From Caballeronia calidae (GTDB taxonomy: Bacteria; Pseudomonadota; Gammaproteobacteria; Burkholderiales; Burkholderiaceae), in contig NZ_FCOX02000023.1 in the NCBI RefSeq assembly GCF_900044055.2, positions 1-64,000 on the forward strand: 64,000 bases of DNA. Reading direction: 5' to 3'. Numbering within the stretch: the first letter of the stretch is position 1; each line of letters opens with the position of its first letter. Below are positions 18,505-27,836 of this stretch, in pieces. The notes beneath the pieces are model-generated. The model was not told the DNA's origin. It saw only the letters and a list, made by a program, of their open reading frames with translations, and searched no databases. The position numbers were made by a program, and so were the translations under genes.

Positions 18505-19078
18505 TGTCAGGGCCACCGTAGCCCGAACAGCAATGGCAACCGGCGGCGGCCTTACGGTGCAGCCGGCTAGCTGGCCTCAGTTGCACCGATCGAGCACGTG
18601 GAACACGCCGCGTCTCGCGGTTGTCCGGTTGCCATCGAGCATCGCCTGTCCGCGAGCGCGGCAACACGGCGTGCAGTCGCGCGTGCCGTGGAAGCGTCTG
18701 AGCTTATTTACGCGGGATGCACGCCTAGTGCCGGCTCCGGCGGCCTTATTAGCCGCGCCCGAATCGCGAAAATGGGACGGCGCACTCGGCGCGCAGGACC
18801 GGAAATTCCACTCGTATGACGATACTGAGGCCTAGTCGCATGACGCCCCAGCCCCGGCGCAATGACGCCGAACGAAAAATTCGACCCTGCTCGCCCGCGG
18901 CATCAGGACATTACCGACCAGCCGTGCCGGCGCTTATTCCCTTACCCGTGCTGCCCGCGCCCGTGGTGAGGGTGCCGCGAGAACCGACACACCGCAACCC
19001 GGTCGCACGCGGACGCCAGCGTGGCCCAGTTTTTGCATGCCCTAGCGGCCGGCGGTACAGCCACCACACTTGAAACAT
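18505..19078. other. Gap before the KaiC-like gene, no gene recognised
   Basis: About 570 bases with no supportable gene. Open frames here are Arg/Pro-rich and lack ribosome sites. The promoter for the KaiC-kinase operon is expected here but I cannot pick out its boxes. Confidence 0.35.
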
Positions 19079-20596
19079 ATGTCAGCGATAATCGATCAGC
19101 CAAATCCGGGCCGTATCTCATCGGGCGTCGACGGCCTGGACGACATCCTGGGCGGCGGGTTGACGCCGCACCGCATGTATCTTCTTGAAGGCGCCCCAGG
19201 TGCAGGCAAAACCACCTTGGCCATGCAGTTCTTACTCAAGGGTGCTGAAGTCGGAGAGCCAGGGTTGTACGTGACCTTATCGGAGACGAAGGCCGAACTC
19301 GAGGCCGTCGCTGAAAGTCACGGCTGGGACACCGCCCACATCACGATCATTGAACTACTCACGGATGAGGGCCTCGATCCTCGTTACGAACAAACGATCT
19401 TACATTCCGCGGAAGTCGAATTGGGCGAAACCGTCCGTGACGTCATCGCGCGGGTCGACGACCTGAAGCCGGTCCGCCTCGTCTTTGACAGCCTGTCCGA
19501 ACTCCGAATGTTGTCGCAGAACCCGCTGCGATACCGGCGTCAGATCCTTGCGTTGAAGCGCCATTTCGCGACCCGTGCCTGCACGGTGATGCTGCTTGAT
19601 GACAACACCTCGGAACCTGGCGATCTCCAGTTGCATAGCATCGCGCACGGCGTGATCAGCCTCGACAATTTGGTACACGACTATGGCGGCGAACGCAGGC
19701 GGCTGCGCATTGCCAAGATGCGCGGCATTAAGTTTCGCGAGGGTTACCACGACATGACGCTTGAAACGGGGGGCATCAAGGTCTATCCCCGCCTCGTCGC
19801 CGCGGAGCATCACAGTGACTATTCGGCCAATGCATTGAGCACTGGGACACCAGGACTCGATGCACTCATTGGCGGCGGCCTTGTTCCAGGCACGAACACG
19901 CTGTTCATCGGCCCATCTGGAGTCGGTAAAACGACCACCGTCACCTCGTGTCTGCTGGCTGCACTCGAGCGCGGAGAAGCCTGCGTCTACTACCTCTTTG
20001 ACGAGACCCGAACCACGTTGCTACGGCGGTCAACCAACCTCGGCATCGATCTCAGGCGCCACCTGGAAAGTGGGTTACTGACTCTGCGCCAGGTCGACCC
20101 TGCCGAAATCTCGCCCGGCGAGTTTGCCAGCGATGTGCGTCGCAGCGTCGAGCAGGACAACGCACGCTTTGTCGCCATCGATAGTCTTAACGCGTTCTTG
20201 CAAGCCATGCCTGGAGAACGCTATCTGCTGTTGCAGATGCATGAGTTGCTCACCTATCTTAATCAGCGCGGCATCATCACCATGCTGGTCTTGGGGCAGC
20301 ATGGTGTCATCGGCGAGATTCAGAGCGACATTGATATTAGCTATCTCAGCGATGTGGTCGTACTGTTCCGCTACTTTGAGCGTCGGGGTGAAGTCCTCAC
20401 CGCGGTGACCGCGGTCAAAAGTCGTGCGAGTGGGCACGAGCGCTCGATCCGCCAGTTCCAGCTCGGCAGCCGCGGCCTAATCGTCGGCGAAGCGTTGCGT
20501 GATTTCGAAGGCGTTCTGGGCGGTCTTCCCAGGTACCAGGGGGAGACGGCTATGCTGCCCCCTTCGAACGGCAAAAAGAACCCCTCCTCCGACTAG
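19079..20596 (+). CDS. KaiC-like double-domain RecA-family ATPase
   Basis: A 505-residue protein with two KaiC/RecA-like ATPase domains. Walker A motifs are GAPGAGKTT at 38-46 and GPSGVGKTT at 278-286. By alignment in my head with cyanobacterial KaiC, the paired catalytic glutamates become Ser68-Glu69 in domain 1 and Asp308-Glu309 in domain 2. The autophosphorylation pair Ser431-Thr432 corresponds to Ser421-Tyr422 in ISYLSD. No KaiA or KaiB gene is nearby; instead a hybrid histidine kinase starts four bases after the stop. It is probably a signalling ATPase working with that kinase rather than a full clock. I choose ATG 19079 over TTG 19070; no strong ribosome site supports either. Confidence 0.85.
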   Translation: MSAIIDQPNPGRISSGVDGLDDILGGGLTPHRMYLLEGAPGAGKTTLAMQFLLKGAEVGEPGLYVTLSETKAELEAVAESHGWDTAHITIIELLTDEGLDPRYEQTILHSAEVELGETVRDVIARVDDLKPVRLVFDSLSELRMLSQNPLRYRRQILALKRHFATRACTVMLLDDNTSEPGDLQLHSIAHGVISLDNLVHDYGGERRRLRIAKMRGIKFREGYHDMTLETGGIKVYPRLVAAEHHSDYSANALSTGTPGLDALIGGGLVPGTNTLFIGPSGVGKTTTVTSCLLAALERGEACVYYLFDETRTTLLRRSTNLGIDLRRHLESGLLTLRQVDPAEISPGEFASDVRRSVEQDNARFVAIDSLNAFLQAMPGERYLLLQMHELLTYLNQRGIITMLVLGQHGVIGEIQSDIDISYLSDVVVLFRYFERRGEVLTAVTAVKSRASGHERSIRQFQLGSRGLIVGEALRDFEGVLGGLPRYQGETAMLPPSNGKKNPSSD

Positions 20597-20600
20597 CGCA

Positions 20601-22286
20601 ATGGAATTTCGCGTTCTCATCATGGCGCCCTTCGGCCGCGACGCCGATGTCATCGCCGACGTTCTCGCGAGCGACGGTCGAAGCTGCTTCTCTTGTCTTG
20701 ACTCGGAATGTCTATTGAAGGAACTCGAAAGGGGCGCGGGCGTTGCGATCGTTACGGAAGAATCCATTCGGGACGATAGCGCGCGCGGGCTCGGAGAGTG
20801 GCTCGAGCATCAAGCTGCCTGGTCCGATCTCCCCATCATCCTGCTCTCAGGGCGTTTCACCGGCCGCCGTTCTGCGGCGAGCCTCCACCTGCTCGAACGG
20901 CTTGGGAACGTACTGGTTCTCGAGCGGCCCTTAAATTCCGAAACTTTGCGTCGTGCGGTGACATCGTCCCTGCGCGCCCGCGCCCGGCAATATGAGTCGC
21001 GCAAGAATCTGGCGGAATCCGAGCAGCATCTGATCGAACGCGTGAAAGCGCAAGAGGCGCTCGAGCACCTGAATGAATCGCTCGAAAGTCGTATCAGCGA
21101 ACGCACGCGTGAGCTTGCATCGGCGAATGACCGGCTCATGAAAGAGATCCATGAGCGCGCCAAGGTGCAGGCCGTGCTTGTGCAATCGCAAAAGATGGAA
21201 GCGCTGGGCCAACTGACCGGCGGCATTGCACACGATTTCAATAATCTTCTTAATGTCATCATGGCCAACGCCGAGCTGCTTGCTCGGCTGAGCGATGATG
21301 AGCGGGTGCGCAAGATGGCTGCGACGATCAAGCGCGCCACCGAGCGTGGAGGCAAGCTCACCGCCCAATTGCTCACGTTCTCACGCACGAGCAATCTCGA
21401 CCTGAAGGCCGTAAACGTTACTTCGCTGCTCCAAGGCATGCGTGACATCATCTCGATCTCGCTGGGTCCGGCCATCGCATTCTCTACCCATGCGGATGCG
21501 GAAGATCTTTGGACGCGGGCAGACGCCAACCAGTTAGAGCTCGCCGTCCTCAACTTGGCCATCAACGCGCGAGATGCCATGCCGGGCGGCGGTCGCCTTT
21601 CCCTCCACGCAGGCGAGCGACCTGCGCCGGACGAAACACTTGTCGCTGGACGCTACGTTGTCGTCAGTGTGAGCGATTCCGGGACGGGCATCGAGCCAGG
21701 CGTCCTCTCTCGCGTGTTCGACCCGTTCTTTACGACAAAGCCGGTTGGCAAAGGCACCGGACTGGGGTTAAGTCAAGTGTACGGAATCGCACGGCAGGCA
21801 GGCGGTGTTGCGCGCATTGAGAGCGAACCGGGGAAAGGCACCACTGTAGAGATGTGGTTGCCGCTCGTAGAAAAGCAAACGCAGGAAATCGTCGCCGGTT
21901 CAAACTTAGATAACCGCGCGGTGGAGGGGCGCCACATCCTTGTAATCGAGGACGACGAGGACGTCCGAAGCATGCTTGTCGAATGCCTGCAGGCTTTCGG
22001 GTATACCGTTTCTCAAGCTCGTGACGGCGTGAGCGGTCTCGAGCGCCTTCGCGTCGACGACCCTGACCTGCTGATGGTCGACTATGCCATGCCTGGAATG
22101 AACGGATTACAGGTCATAGAGAAGGCCCACGAATTGCGCGAGAATCTGCCGGTAATTCTGGCCACAGGCTACGCAGATGTCGATATTTCGGCGATCGCTG
22201 ATAAGCGCTTCACAGCGCTGCGCAAGCCATTTCAACTCGACGAGCTTTCACGCGCGGTCCGCTCGGCGTTGAGTGCGCCCGCATAA
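20601..22286 (+). CDS. Hybrid sensor histidine kinase with pseudo-receiver input and C-terminal receiver
   Basis: A 561-residue cytoplasmic kinase. Residues 1-125 resemble a receiver domain lacking the phospho-acceptor Asp and with ERPLN where KPxx is expected, so a pseudo-receiver. A coiled coil covers about 128-195. The dimerisation domain has the phosphorylated His211 in GGIAHDFNNLLN, and the ATPase domain shows Asn322, SDSGTGI (358-364), FDPFFTTK and GKGTGLGL. A true receiver follows (DDED at 451-454, acceptor Asp494 in MVDYAMPG, Lys542 in RKPF). There are no membrane segments, so the signal is internal. It begins four bases after the KaiC-like stop and has no ribosome site of its own, implying translational coupling. 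Confidence 0.87.
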   Translation: MEFRVLIMAPFGRDADVIADVLASDGRSCFSCLDSECLLKELERGAGVAIVTEESIRDDSARGLGEWLEHQAAWSDLPIILLSGRFTGRRSAASLHLLERLGNVLVLERPLNSETLRRAVTSSLRARARQYESRKNLAESEQHLIERVKAQEALEHLNESLESRISERTRELASANDRLMKEIHERAKVQAVLVQSQKMEALGQLTGGIAHDFNNLLNVIMANAELLARLSDDERVRKMAATIKRATERGGKLTAQLLTFSRTSNLDLKAVNVTSLLQGMRDIISISLGPAIAFSTHADAEDLWTRADANQLELAVLNLAINARDAMPGGGRLSLHAGERPAPDETLVAGRYVVVSVSDSGTGIEPGVLSRVFDPFFTTKPVGKGTGLGLSQVYGIARQAGGVARIESEPGKGTTVEMWLPLVEKQTQEIVAGSNLDNRAVEGRHILVIEDDEDVRSMLVECLQAFGYTVSQARDGVSGLERLRVDDPDLLMVDYAMPGMNGLQVIEKAHELRENLPVILATGYADVDISAIADKRFTALRKPFQLDELSRAVRSALSAPA

Positions 22287-22499
22287 TGGAGATTTCAAAC
22301 GTAGCTGGGGCTGGACGACCTTACAACAAGCGATGTGATGTGTAGTTTCCTAGGCGAGGCATTCTGGCGGCAGATGGAAACAAGCGGCATTGGCGCCCGG
22401 CGCTTTCTCGCGTTCATCGCGTCACAAATCACTAGGATGTCAAACCTTCGCATTGTGCATTCGTGTCTTCAACACCGGTTGCACATCGCGATCGCCCGC

Positions 22500-23771
22500 T
22501 CAGATTACTTTGCCGGGATTGAGAATGCCCTTCGGATCGAGTGCGGCCTTGATCGCACGCATGGCCGCGAGTTCCTCGGGTGAACGCGAAAGCGGCAGGT
22601 ATGCGCGCTTGAGCGAACCAACGCCATGCTCCGCCGACACCGAGCCGCCATACGGCGCGAGCATGTCGTACACGAAGGCGTAGATGTCTTCGTGCGCGAC
22701 GTCCGGAACCGAATGCCCATCCACGGTGACATGCAGGTTCGAGTCGCCGATATGCCCGAAGAAGTACGAGCGGTTCGAAGGCCGGCGCGCATCGAGCGCC
22801 GCGCGGCACGTATCGACGAATTCGCCGATGGAAACAATGGGCAGACTCACATCGAAATTGACCGGGTCCATGCGTGCCGGAAACTCCGCCGTGCATTCGC
22901 GCACGGCCCAGAGCGCACGTGCATCGGCCACCGATTGCGCGAGCACCGCGTCGCGAACCAGACCGGAATCGAGTGCCTGAGCGAGCGCGGCGAAGAAGGC
23001 TTCGCCCTGATCCGTCGTGTCGAGACCCGCATGCTCGACCAGCGCATACAGCGGATGCGCCTGCGCGAACGGCGAGCGCGCCTGCGCCGTCAGCGCAACG
23101 CCGAAATCGAAGAAGTCCGGCCACATGATCTCGAACGCGCCGATGTCGTTGCCGAAGCGCGACGACAACGTGCGTAACAGCTTCACGGCCGCGTCGTAAT
23201 CGTCGAGTGCGACGAGCGCCGTATGCCGTATTCCACGCGGCGGATGAAGCCGCAACACCGCACGCGTGATGATACCGAGCGTCCCATCCGAACCGATGAA
23301 CAATTGCTTCAGGTCGTAGCCCGTATTGTTCTTCGTCATCTTCGTCATCGAACTCAGCACCGCGCCGCTCGCGAGCACCGCTTCGAGACCGAGCACCTGA
23401 TCGCGCGCCGTGCCCGACTGGATCACGCGATTGCCGCCCGCGTTCGTCGCGAGATTGCCGCCGATCTGACACGAGCCGCGCGCGCCGAGTTCGAAGCCCG
23501 CGGCGCTCGCGGCTTCCTGCGCCGCTTGCAGCGTCGTGCCCGCGCGCGCGGTCATGGTGGCCGAGGCCGCGTCGATTTCTTCGATGCCCGCGAAGCGCGC
23601 GAGCGACAGCGCAATCTCATCGCCGCGCGCGATCGCGCCGCCCGCGAGTCCCGTCATGCCGCCTTGCGGCACCACGGGCTGGCCCGCTTCGTTGCAGAGC
23701 GCGAGTGCGCGCGCCACTTCGTCGGTCGAGCGCGGCAACAGCACCGGGTCGCCGGAACTCGCCAGCATCAT
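22500..23771 (-). CDS. FAD-linked 2-hydroxyacid oxidase (GlcD-like), N-terminally truncated
   Basis: A 423-residue FAD-binding oxidase of the GlcD/D-lactate dehydrogenase family. The FAD-binding stretch VVPQGGMTGLAGGA (33-46), GSCQIGGNLATNAGG, and the C-terminal domain with HIGDSNLHV and SAEHGVGSLKR are all intact. Homologues have about 50-60 extra residues before LPRSTDEVA; here that part is missing and the coding sequence begins with two ATGs exactly where a patatin fragment starts on the other strand. Without the N-terminal segment and with no good ribosome site it may be inactive, although most of the cofactor site remains. The GC-rich codon usage differs from the kinase gene to its left. 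Confidence 0.7.
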   Translation of the reverse strand: MMLASSGDPVLLPRSTDEVARALALCNEAGQPVVPQGGMTGLAGGAIARGDEIALSLARFAGIEEIDAASATMTARAGTTLQAAQEAASAAGFELGARGSCQIGGNLATNAGGNRVIQSGTARDQVLGLEAVLASGAVLSSMTKMTKNNTGYDLKQLFIGSDGTLGIITRAVLRLHPPRGIRHTALVALDDYDAAVKLLRTLSSRFGNDIGAFEIMWPDFFDFGVALTAQARSPFAQAHPLYALVEHAGLDTTDQGEAFFAALAQALDSGLVRDAVLAQSVADARALWAVRECTAEFPARMDPVNFDVSLPIVSIGEFVDTCRAALDARRPSNRSYFFGHIGDSNLHVTVDGHSVPDVAHEDIYAFVYDMLAPYGGSVSAEHGVGSLKRAYLPLSRSPEELAAMRAIKAALDPKGILNPGKVI

Positions 23772-24051
23772 GGGCCTCGAGCCGCTCTACCGTACACTCG
23801 AAAGCCTGTGCGACTTTGAAGAACTGAATCGCAGCAACACGCACGTGAGCGTGGTCGCGACGAACGTGGCAACGGGCAAGACGCGTTACTTTGAAAATCG
23901 CGACAGTGGCCTTGTTGCGCCGATGGTTGCGGCGTCCGGCTCGTTGCCGCCGTGGTTCGCCGCAGTCAAGATCAACGATGCTTGGTTCTGGGATGGCTCA
24001 CTGGTTTGCGCAGCGCCGCTGCACCATATCATTGAGACGCATACGTATTAA
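23770..24051 (+). pseudogene. Patatin-like phospholipase fragment
   Basis: From 23770 the plus strand reads EPLYRTLESLCDFEELN, THVSVVATNVATGKTRYFEN and ASGSLPPWFAAVKINDAWFW, then DGSLVCAAPLHHIIETH and a stop at 24051. This matches the middle of a patatin-like phospholipase, including the DG motif that supplies the dyad aspartate. The N-terminal oxyanion and GxSxG nucleophile regions are absent and the C-terminus is cut short. Its left end coincides with the truncation of the flavin oxidase, so one deletion damaged both genes. Confidence 0.7.
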
Positions 24052-24476
24052 CACCAGGTGTCCCGGCGTTGAAAAAGCGAAAAAGCGCGCGATCGCTTAC
24101 GGTAACGTCGGCGGTACAAAGTTTCGTTTGGCGACAGGGCACGGCAGCAAGCGCTGCCAATTCACGCGACGCGTCGTCGTAGAAGATCGCCTCGAACCGC
24201 TTCGTCATCCCTTCTTTGAGTGCGGAGTTTGGCACCGCGAATTGCCTCGTCGAAGCTTTGATCTGTCGCGACGTGACGATGATCGACGCTCACCAACCAG
24301 CTATCATCGGCAAGACACCAGCGAACGCGGCGTTCCTCGACAAGGTTAGCAAACCATCGCCAAACGTCCGCATCTTCGGCGTTCGCCGCAATCGCTGCGC
24401 TTCGCCGGATCTCTTGTGAAAGATCCAATGGTTTCTCCGCCAGTGAACGCGAGCAGCCAGTCATCAAGGGCCTCAT
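24029..24476 (-). pseudogene. Possible frameshifted hypothetical gene downstream of etfA
   Basis: An ATG at 24476 overlaps the etfA stop (ATGA) and opens a 104-codon frame whose first ~80 residues look protein-like (AEDADVWRWFANLVEE, then WLVSVDHRHVATDQSFDEAI). After that a different frame becomes the plausible one (NSALKEGMTKRFEAIFYDD, ending at 24029). One small indel near 24230 would join them. I do not recognise the product. It may be the eroded last gene of the etf operon or a chance frame. Confidence 0.3.
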
Positions 24477-25426
24477 ATGCTTCCGACGAGTTCGGGCACG
24501 ACGGTGAACAGGTCACCGACGAGGCTGTAATCCGCGACACTGAAAATGGGCGCTTCCGGGTCCTTGTTGATCGCGACGATCACTTTCGAGTCCTTCATGC
24601 CGGCGAGGTGCTGGATCGCACCCGAGATACCGACGGCCACGTACAGTTGCGGCGCGACGATCTTGCCGGTCTGCCCGACCTGATAGTCGTTGGGCACGAA
24701 GCCCGCGTCGACTGCGGCACGCGAGGCGCCCAGCGCGGCGTTCAGCTTGTCGGCCAGCGGTTCGAGCACCTTCGTGTAGTTCTCGCCGTTGCCCAGACCC
24801 CGGCCGCCCGAGACGATGATTTTTGCCGACGTCAGTTCCGGACGGTCCAGCTTCGTCACTTCACGGCTCACAAACTGTGAGGTGCCGGCATCGGGCGCCG
24901 CTTCGATCTTCTCGACCGCTGCACTGCCGCCTTCGGCTGCGACTGCATCGAAGCCGGTCGTGCGTACCGTGATGACCTTGATCGGGTCTTGAGATTGCAC
25001 CGTTGCAATTGCGTTGCCCGCGTAAATCGGACGCTCGAACGTATCGGGTGAATCGACTGCGGTGATGTCGCTGATCTGAGCGACGTCGAGCTTCGCGGCG
25101 ATACGCGGCACGATGTTCTTGCCGTAGGCGGTCGCCGGAGCCAGGATGTGCGAATAATCGTTTGCCGGGTCTTGCACAAGCGTCAGCACGGTCGCTTCGA
25201 TGTTTTCCGCGAGGCCCGCTTCGAGGTGCGGCGCATCGGCCAGCAATACTTTGCTGACGCCCGCGATTTTCGCTGCAGCGTCGGCCGCGGCTTGCGCGTT
25301 GTGACCCGCGACCAGCAGGTGAATGTCACCGCCGACCTTCTTCGCGGCGGCAATGGTCGTCAGCGTCGCTGCCTTGATCGCCGCGTTATCGTGTTCTGCT
25401 ATTACCAGGCTAACCAGATTCGTCAT
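24473..25426 (-). CDS. etfA: Electron transfer flavoprotein subunit alpha
   Basis: A 317-residue ETF alpha subunit. The C-terminal FAD-binding domain is textbook: SGGRGLGNGENY, then GASRAAVDAGFVPNDYQVGQ, then APQLYVAVGISGAIQHLAGM and INKDPEAPIF. With EtfB it accepts electrons from acyl-CoA dehydrogenases and hands them to ETF:quinone oxidoreductase. It is the last intact gene of the eight-gene operon, 23 bases after etfB. A dedicated ETF pair suggests that the acyl-CoA dehydrogenase or the other flavoprotein here has its own electron acceptor. Confidence 0.93.
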   Translation of the reverse strand: MTNLVSLVIAEHDNAAIKAATLTTIAAAKKVGGDIHLLVAGHNAQAAADAAAKIAGVSKVLLADAPHLEAGLAENIEATVLTLVQDPANDYSHILAPATAYGKNIVPRIAAKLDVAQISDITAVDSPDTFERPIYAGNAIATVQSQDPIKVITVRTTGFDAVAAEGGSAAVEKIEAAPDAGTSQFVSREVTKLDRPELTSAKIIVSGGRGLGNGENYTKVLEPLADKLNAALGASRAAVDAGFVPNDYQVGQTGKIVAPQLYVAVGISGAIQHLAGMKDSKVIVAINKDPEAPIFSVADYSLVGDLFTVVPELVGSI

Positions 25427-25449
25427 TTGCCCTGTCTCCGCGTTCTACT

Positions 25450-26199
25450 TTAAATTACCTTCGCTTCGGTCTTCAGCTTCTCGACCAGCGTCTTCACGTC
25501 CTGCACTGTCACGCCGGCGGAGCGCTTGGGCGGCTCGGCGACTTTCAGCGTCTTGAGACGCGGCGTGACATCGACGCCGAGATCTTCGGGTCTGATCGTT
25601 TCCAGCGGCTTTTTCTTCGCCTTCATGATGTTCGGCAACGTCACGTAGCGCGGCTCGTTCAGGCGCAGATCTGTTGTGACCACGGCGGGAAGCGTCAGCG
25701 ACAGCGTTTCAGCTCCGCCGTCCACTTCGCGCGACACCGTCGCCTTCCCGTCAGCCACAACCACCTTCGAAGCGAACGTCGCTTGCGGAAGGTTCGCCAA
25801 AGCGGCGAGCATCTGCCCGGTCTGGTTCGAGTCGTCGTCGATGGCCTGCTTGCCCAGCAATATCAACGAAGGCTGTTCCTTGTCGACCAGCGCCTTCAGC
25901 AGTTTGGCGACGGCCAGAGGCTGCAGGTCTTCGGATGACTCGATCAACACCGCACGATCCGCGCCGATCGCCAACGCCGTGCGCAGCGTATCTTGCGCTT
26001 GAGCCACACCGCAAGAAACCGCCACGACCTCGCTGACCGCGCCGGCTTCCTTCAACCGCACCGCTTCCTCAACCGCGATTTCATCGAACGGATTGATCGA
26101 CATCTTCACGTTCGCAACGTCGACACCCGTGCCGTCCGACTTGACCCGGACCTTCACGTTGTAGTCGACCACCCGCTTTACCCCCACCAGCACTTTCAT
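25450..26199 (-). CDS. etfB: Electron transfer flavoprotein subunit beta
   Basis: A 249-residue ETF beta subunit with the standard N-terminus MKVLVGVKRVVDYNVKVRVK, the NPFDEIAVEEAVRLKE segment and LLGKQAIDDDSNQTGQM (the ETF beta signature region that binds AMP). It starts with ATG inside the ATGA overlap with the GMC oxidoreductase stop, with AAGGAG upstream. It forms the heterodimer with the EtfA encoded next. Confidence 0.93.
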   Translation of the reverse strand: MKVLVGVKRVVDYNVKVRVKSDGTGVDVANVKMSINPFDEIAVEEAVRLKEAGAVSEVVAVSCGVAQAQDTLRTALAIGADRAVLIESSEDLQPLAVAKLLKALVDKEQPSLILLGKQAIDDDSNQTGQMLAALANLPQATFASKVVVADGKATVSREVDGGAETLSLTLPAVVTTDLRLNEPRYVTLPNIMKAKKKPLETIRPEDLGVDVTPRLKTLKVAEPPKRSAGVTVQDVKTLVEKLKTEAKVI

Positions 26200-27836
26200 A
26201 CCGTCTCCTTGTCATGTGTCGACGCCGCGCGCGCCGTCATCGGCGAACGGATCATGTCGGCTGCGCGCTCGGCCAGCATCAGCACCGTTGCATTGGTGTT
26301 GGTCGAGGTTATCGACGGCATCACCGAGCCATCGACGATGCGCAGGCCGGTCGTTCCGCGCACCCGCATTTCGGAATCGACGACGCTCATTTCGTCCTCT
26401 CCCATCCGGCACGTGCCAACCGCGTGATACACGGTCGAGCCATTGTCACGCACGTATTGCAGTAACGCCTCGTCGGTGTCCGCCTGACGGCCCGGTACCG
26501 TTTCGTCGACGATATAGCGCGCGATCTCGGACTGCGCGAAGATCCGGCGGCCGATCTTGAGTCCTTCCACCATCGTCTTGCGGTCCAGTTCGCTGCTGAG
26601 ATATGACGGTGCGATCGTCGGCGCCGCCGTGATCTCGCTGCTGGTGATGTGCACGTGCCCACGGCTTTCGGGGCGCATCTGCCAGACGCCGCAGGAGACA
26701 CCGGGCTCCGACTCCAGGACCCCGATCCGTCCCTCGACGAAGCTGCCTGGCGCGATCACGAACTGCACGTCGGGCCGGGTTGCAAGCGATGTCTGTGCAA
26801 AGCCGCCGACGATCGCCGCGCTATATGTGAGTACGCCGGTCCCCGACACGACGTAGCGCATCATCTCGCGCGCGAGCGCGAGTCCGTGCGAGCGCTCGTT
26901 CGCGGTACCTGCACCCCGTACCCGATAGCCGAGCCGGACTACATAGTGATCCTGCAAATTGTTGCCGACGCCCGGCAACGCGATGCGTGTTCGAATGCCC
27001 GCATTGTCGAGCACGTCCTTATCGCCGATGCCACTCATTTCGAGCAGCCTCGGCGTGCCGATGACGCCGGCGCTTAGAATGACCTCGCGGTTCGCGCGAA
27101 ACTGGATAGAAGCGCCTGCGGTCGTCGTCGCATTGATGCCGCTCACGTGCGTGCCGTTCATTTCGAGCCCTGACACCTGGACGCCGGTCACCACCGTGAG
27201 ATTCGGCCGCGCCATTGCGGGCCGCAGATAACCGCGCGCTGCGCTGGAGCGGCGACGTCCGTCGCGCGTTTGCTGGTAGTACCAGATCGACGGACCGCGC
27301 GTGTCGCTGTTCGGATCATTTACAAACTCGAGACCGGCCTTTTGGGCGGCTTGCACCACCGTAGCGCAAATGTCCGGCGGATTCTTCACCCGGCTGACCT
27401 GGATCGGACCCTGCGTGCCGCGTTGCGGACTGTTGCCCTCGGTCCACGTTTCGGAGCGGCAGTAGAACGGCAGACAGTTGGCGAAGGTCCAGCCCTTGGC
27501 GCCCGACTGCTCCCAGCTATCGATATCCTCCGCAAACGGGCGCACATAAAGCAGGCCGTTGATTGCGCTGGACCCGCCGAGTCCGCGTCCACGCGGAAAC
27601 AGGATTGCACGGCCGCTGGTCTCGGCGTCGGCCCGCGTGCGATAGCGCCAGGTCACGGTTGGATGATCGAGCAATCGCACGAAGCCGGCCGGTACGTGGA
27701 TGAAGGGGTGACGATCGCGCTCGCCGGCTTCGACAAGAATCACCTTGACGTTCGGATCTTCGGTCAGGCGGTTTGCGAGCACGCAACCCGCCGTCCCCGC
27801 GCCGACGATCACGTAGTCCGCTGTGTACGATTTCAT
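26196..27836 (-). CDS. GMC-family FAD-dependent alcohol oxidoreductase
   Basis: A 546-residue glucose-methanol-choline oxidoreductase. The N-terminal ADP-binding fold VIVGAGTAGCVLANRL (9-24), the FPRGRGLGGSSAINGLLYVR signature near 80-99, and the active-site His in STVYHAVGTCRMG with a partner Asn in STNTNATVLM are all visible. Family members oxidise primary alcohols to aldehydes. Its start overlaps the CoA-transferase stop (ATGA) and its stop overlaps etfB, so it is tightly built into the operon. It probably oxidises a hydroxymethyl or hydroxyl group of the pathway substrate; choline dehydrogenase activity is less likely in this setting. Confidence 0.85.
   Translation of the reverse strand: MKSYTADYVIVGAGTAGCVLANRLTEDPNVKVILVEAGERDRHPFIHVPAGFVRLLDHPTVTWRYRTRADAETSGRAILFPRGRGLGGSSAINGLLYVRPFAEDIDSWEQSGAKGWTFANCLPFYCRSETWTEGNSPQRGTQGPIQVSRVKNPPDICATVVQAAQKAGLEFVNDPNSDTRGPSIWYYQQTRDGRRRSSAARGYLRPAMARPNLTVVTGVQVSGLEMNGTHVSGINATTTAGASIQFRANREVILSAGVIGTPRLLEMSGIGDKDVLDNAGIRTRIALPGVGNNLQDHYVVRLGYRVRGAGTANERSHGLALAREMMRYVVSGTGVLTYSAAIVGGFAQTSLATRPDVQFVIAPGSFVEGRIGVLESEPGVSCGVWQMRPESRGHVHITSSEITAAPTIAPSYLSSELDRKTMVEGLKIGRRIFAQSEIARYIVDETVPGRQADTDEALLQYVRDNGSTVYHAVGTCRMGEDEMSVVDSEMRVRGTTGLRIVDGSVMPSITSTNTNATVLMLAERAADMIRSPMTARAASTHDKETV

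Noticed and set aside
19079..22286. A complete cyanobacterial-type clock operon
   Set aside because: Only the KaiC-like protein is present; no kaiA or kaiB and the phosphosite pair is changed.
22432..23472. A 346-codon minus-strand frame overlapping the flavin oxidase in another frame
   Set aside because: Arg-rich out-of-frame translation; the oxidase frame has all family motifs.
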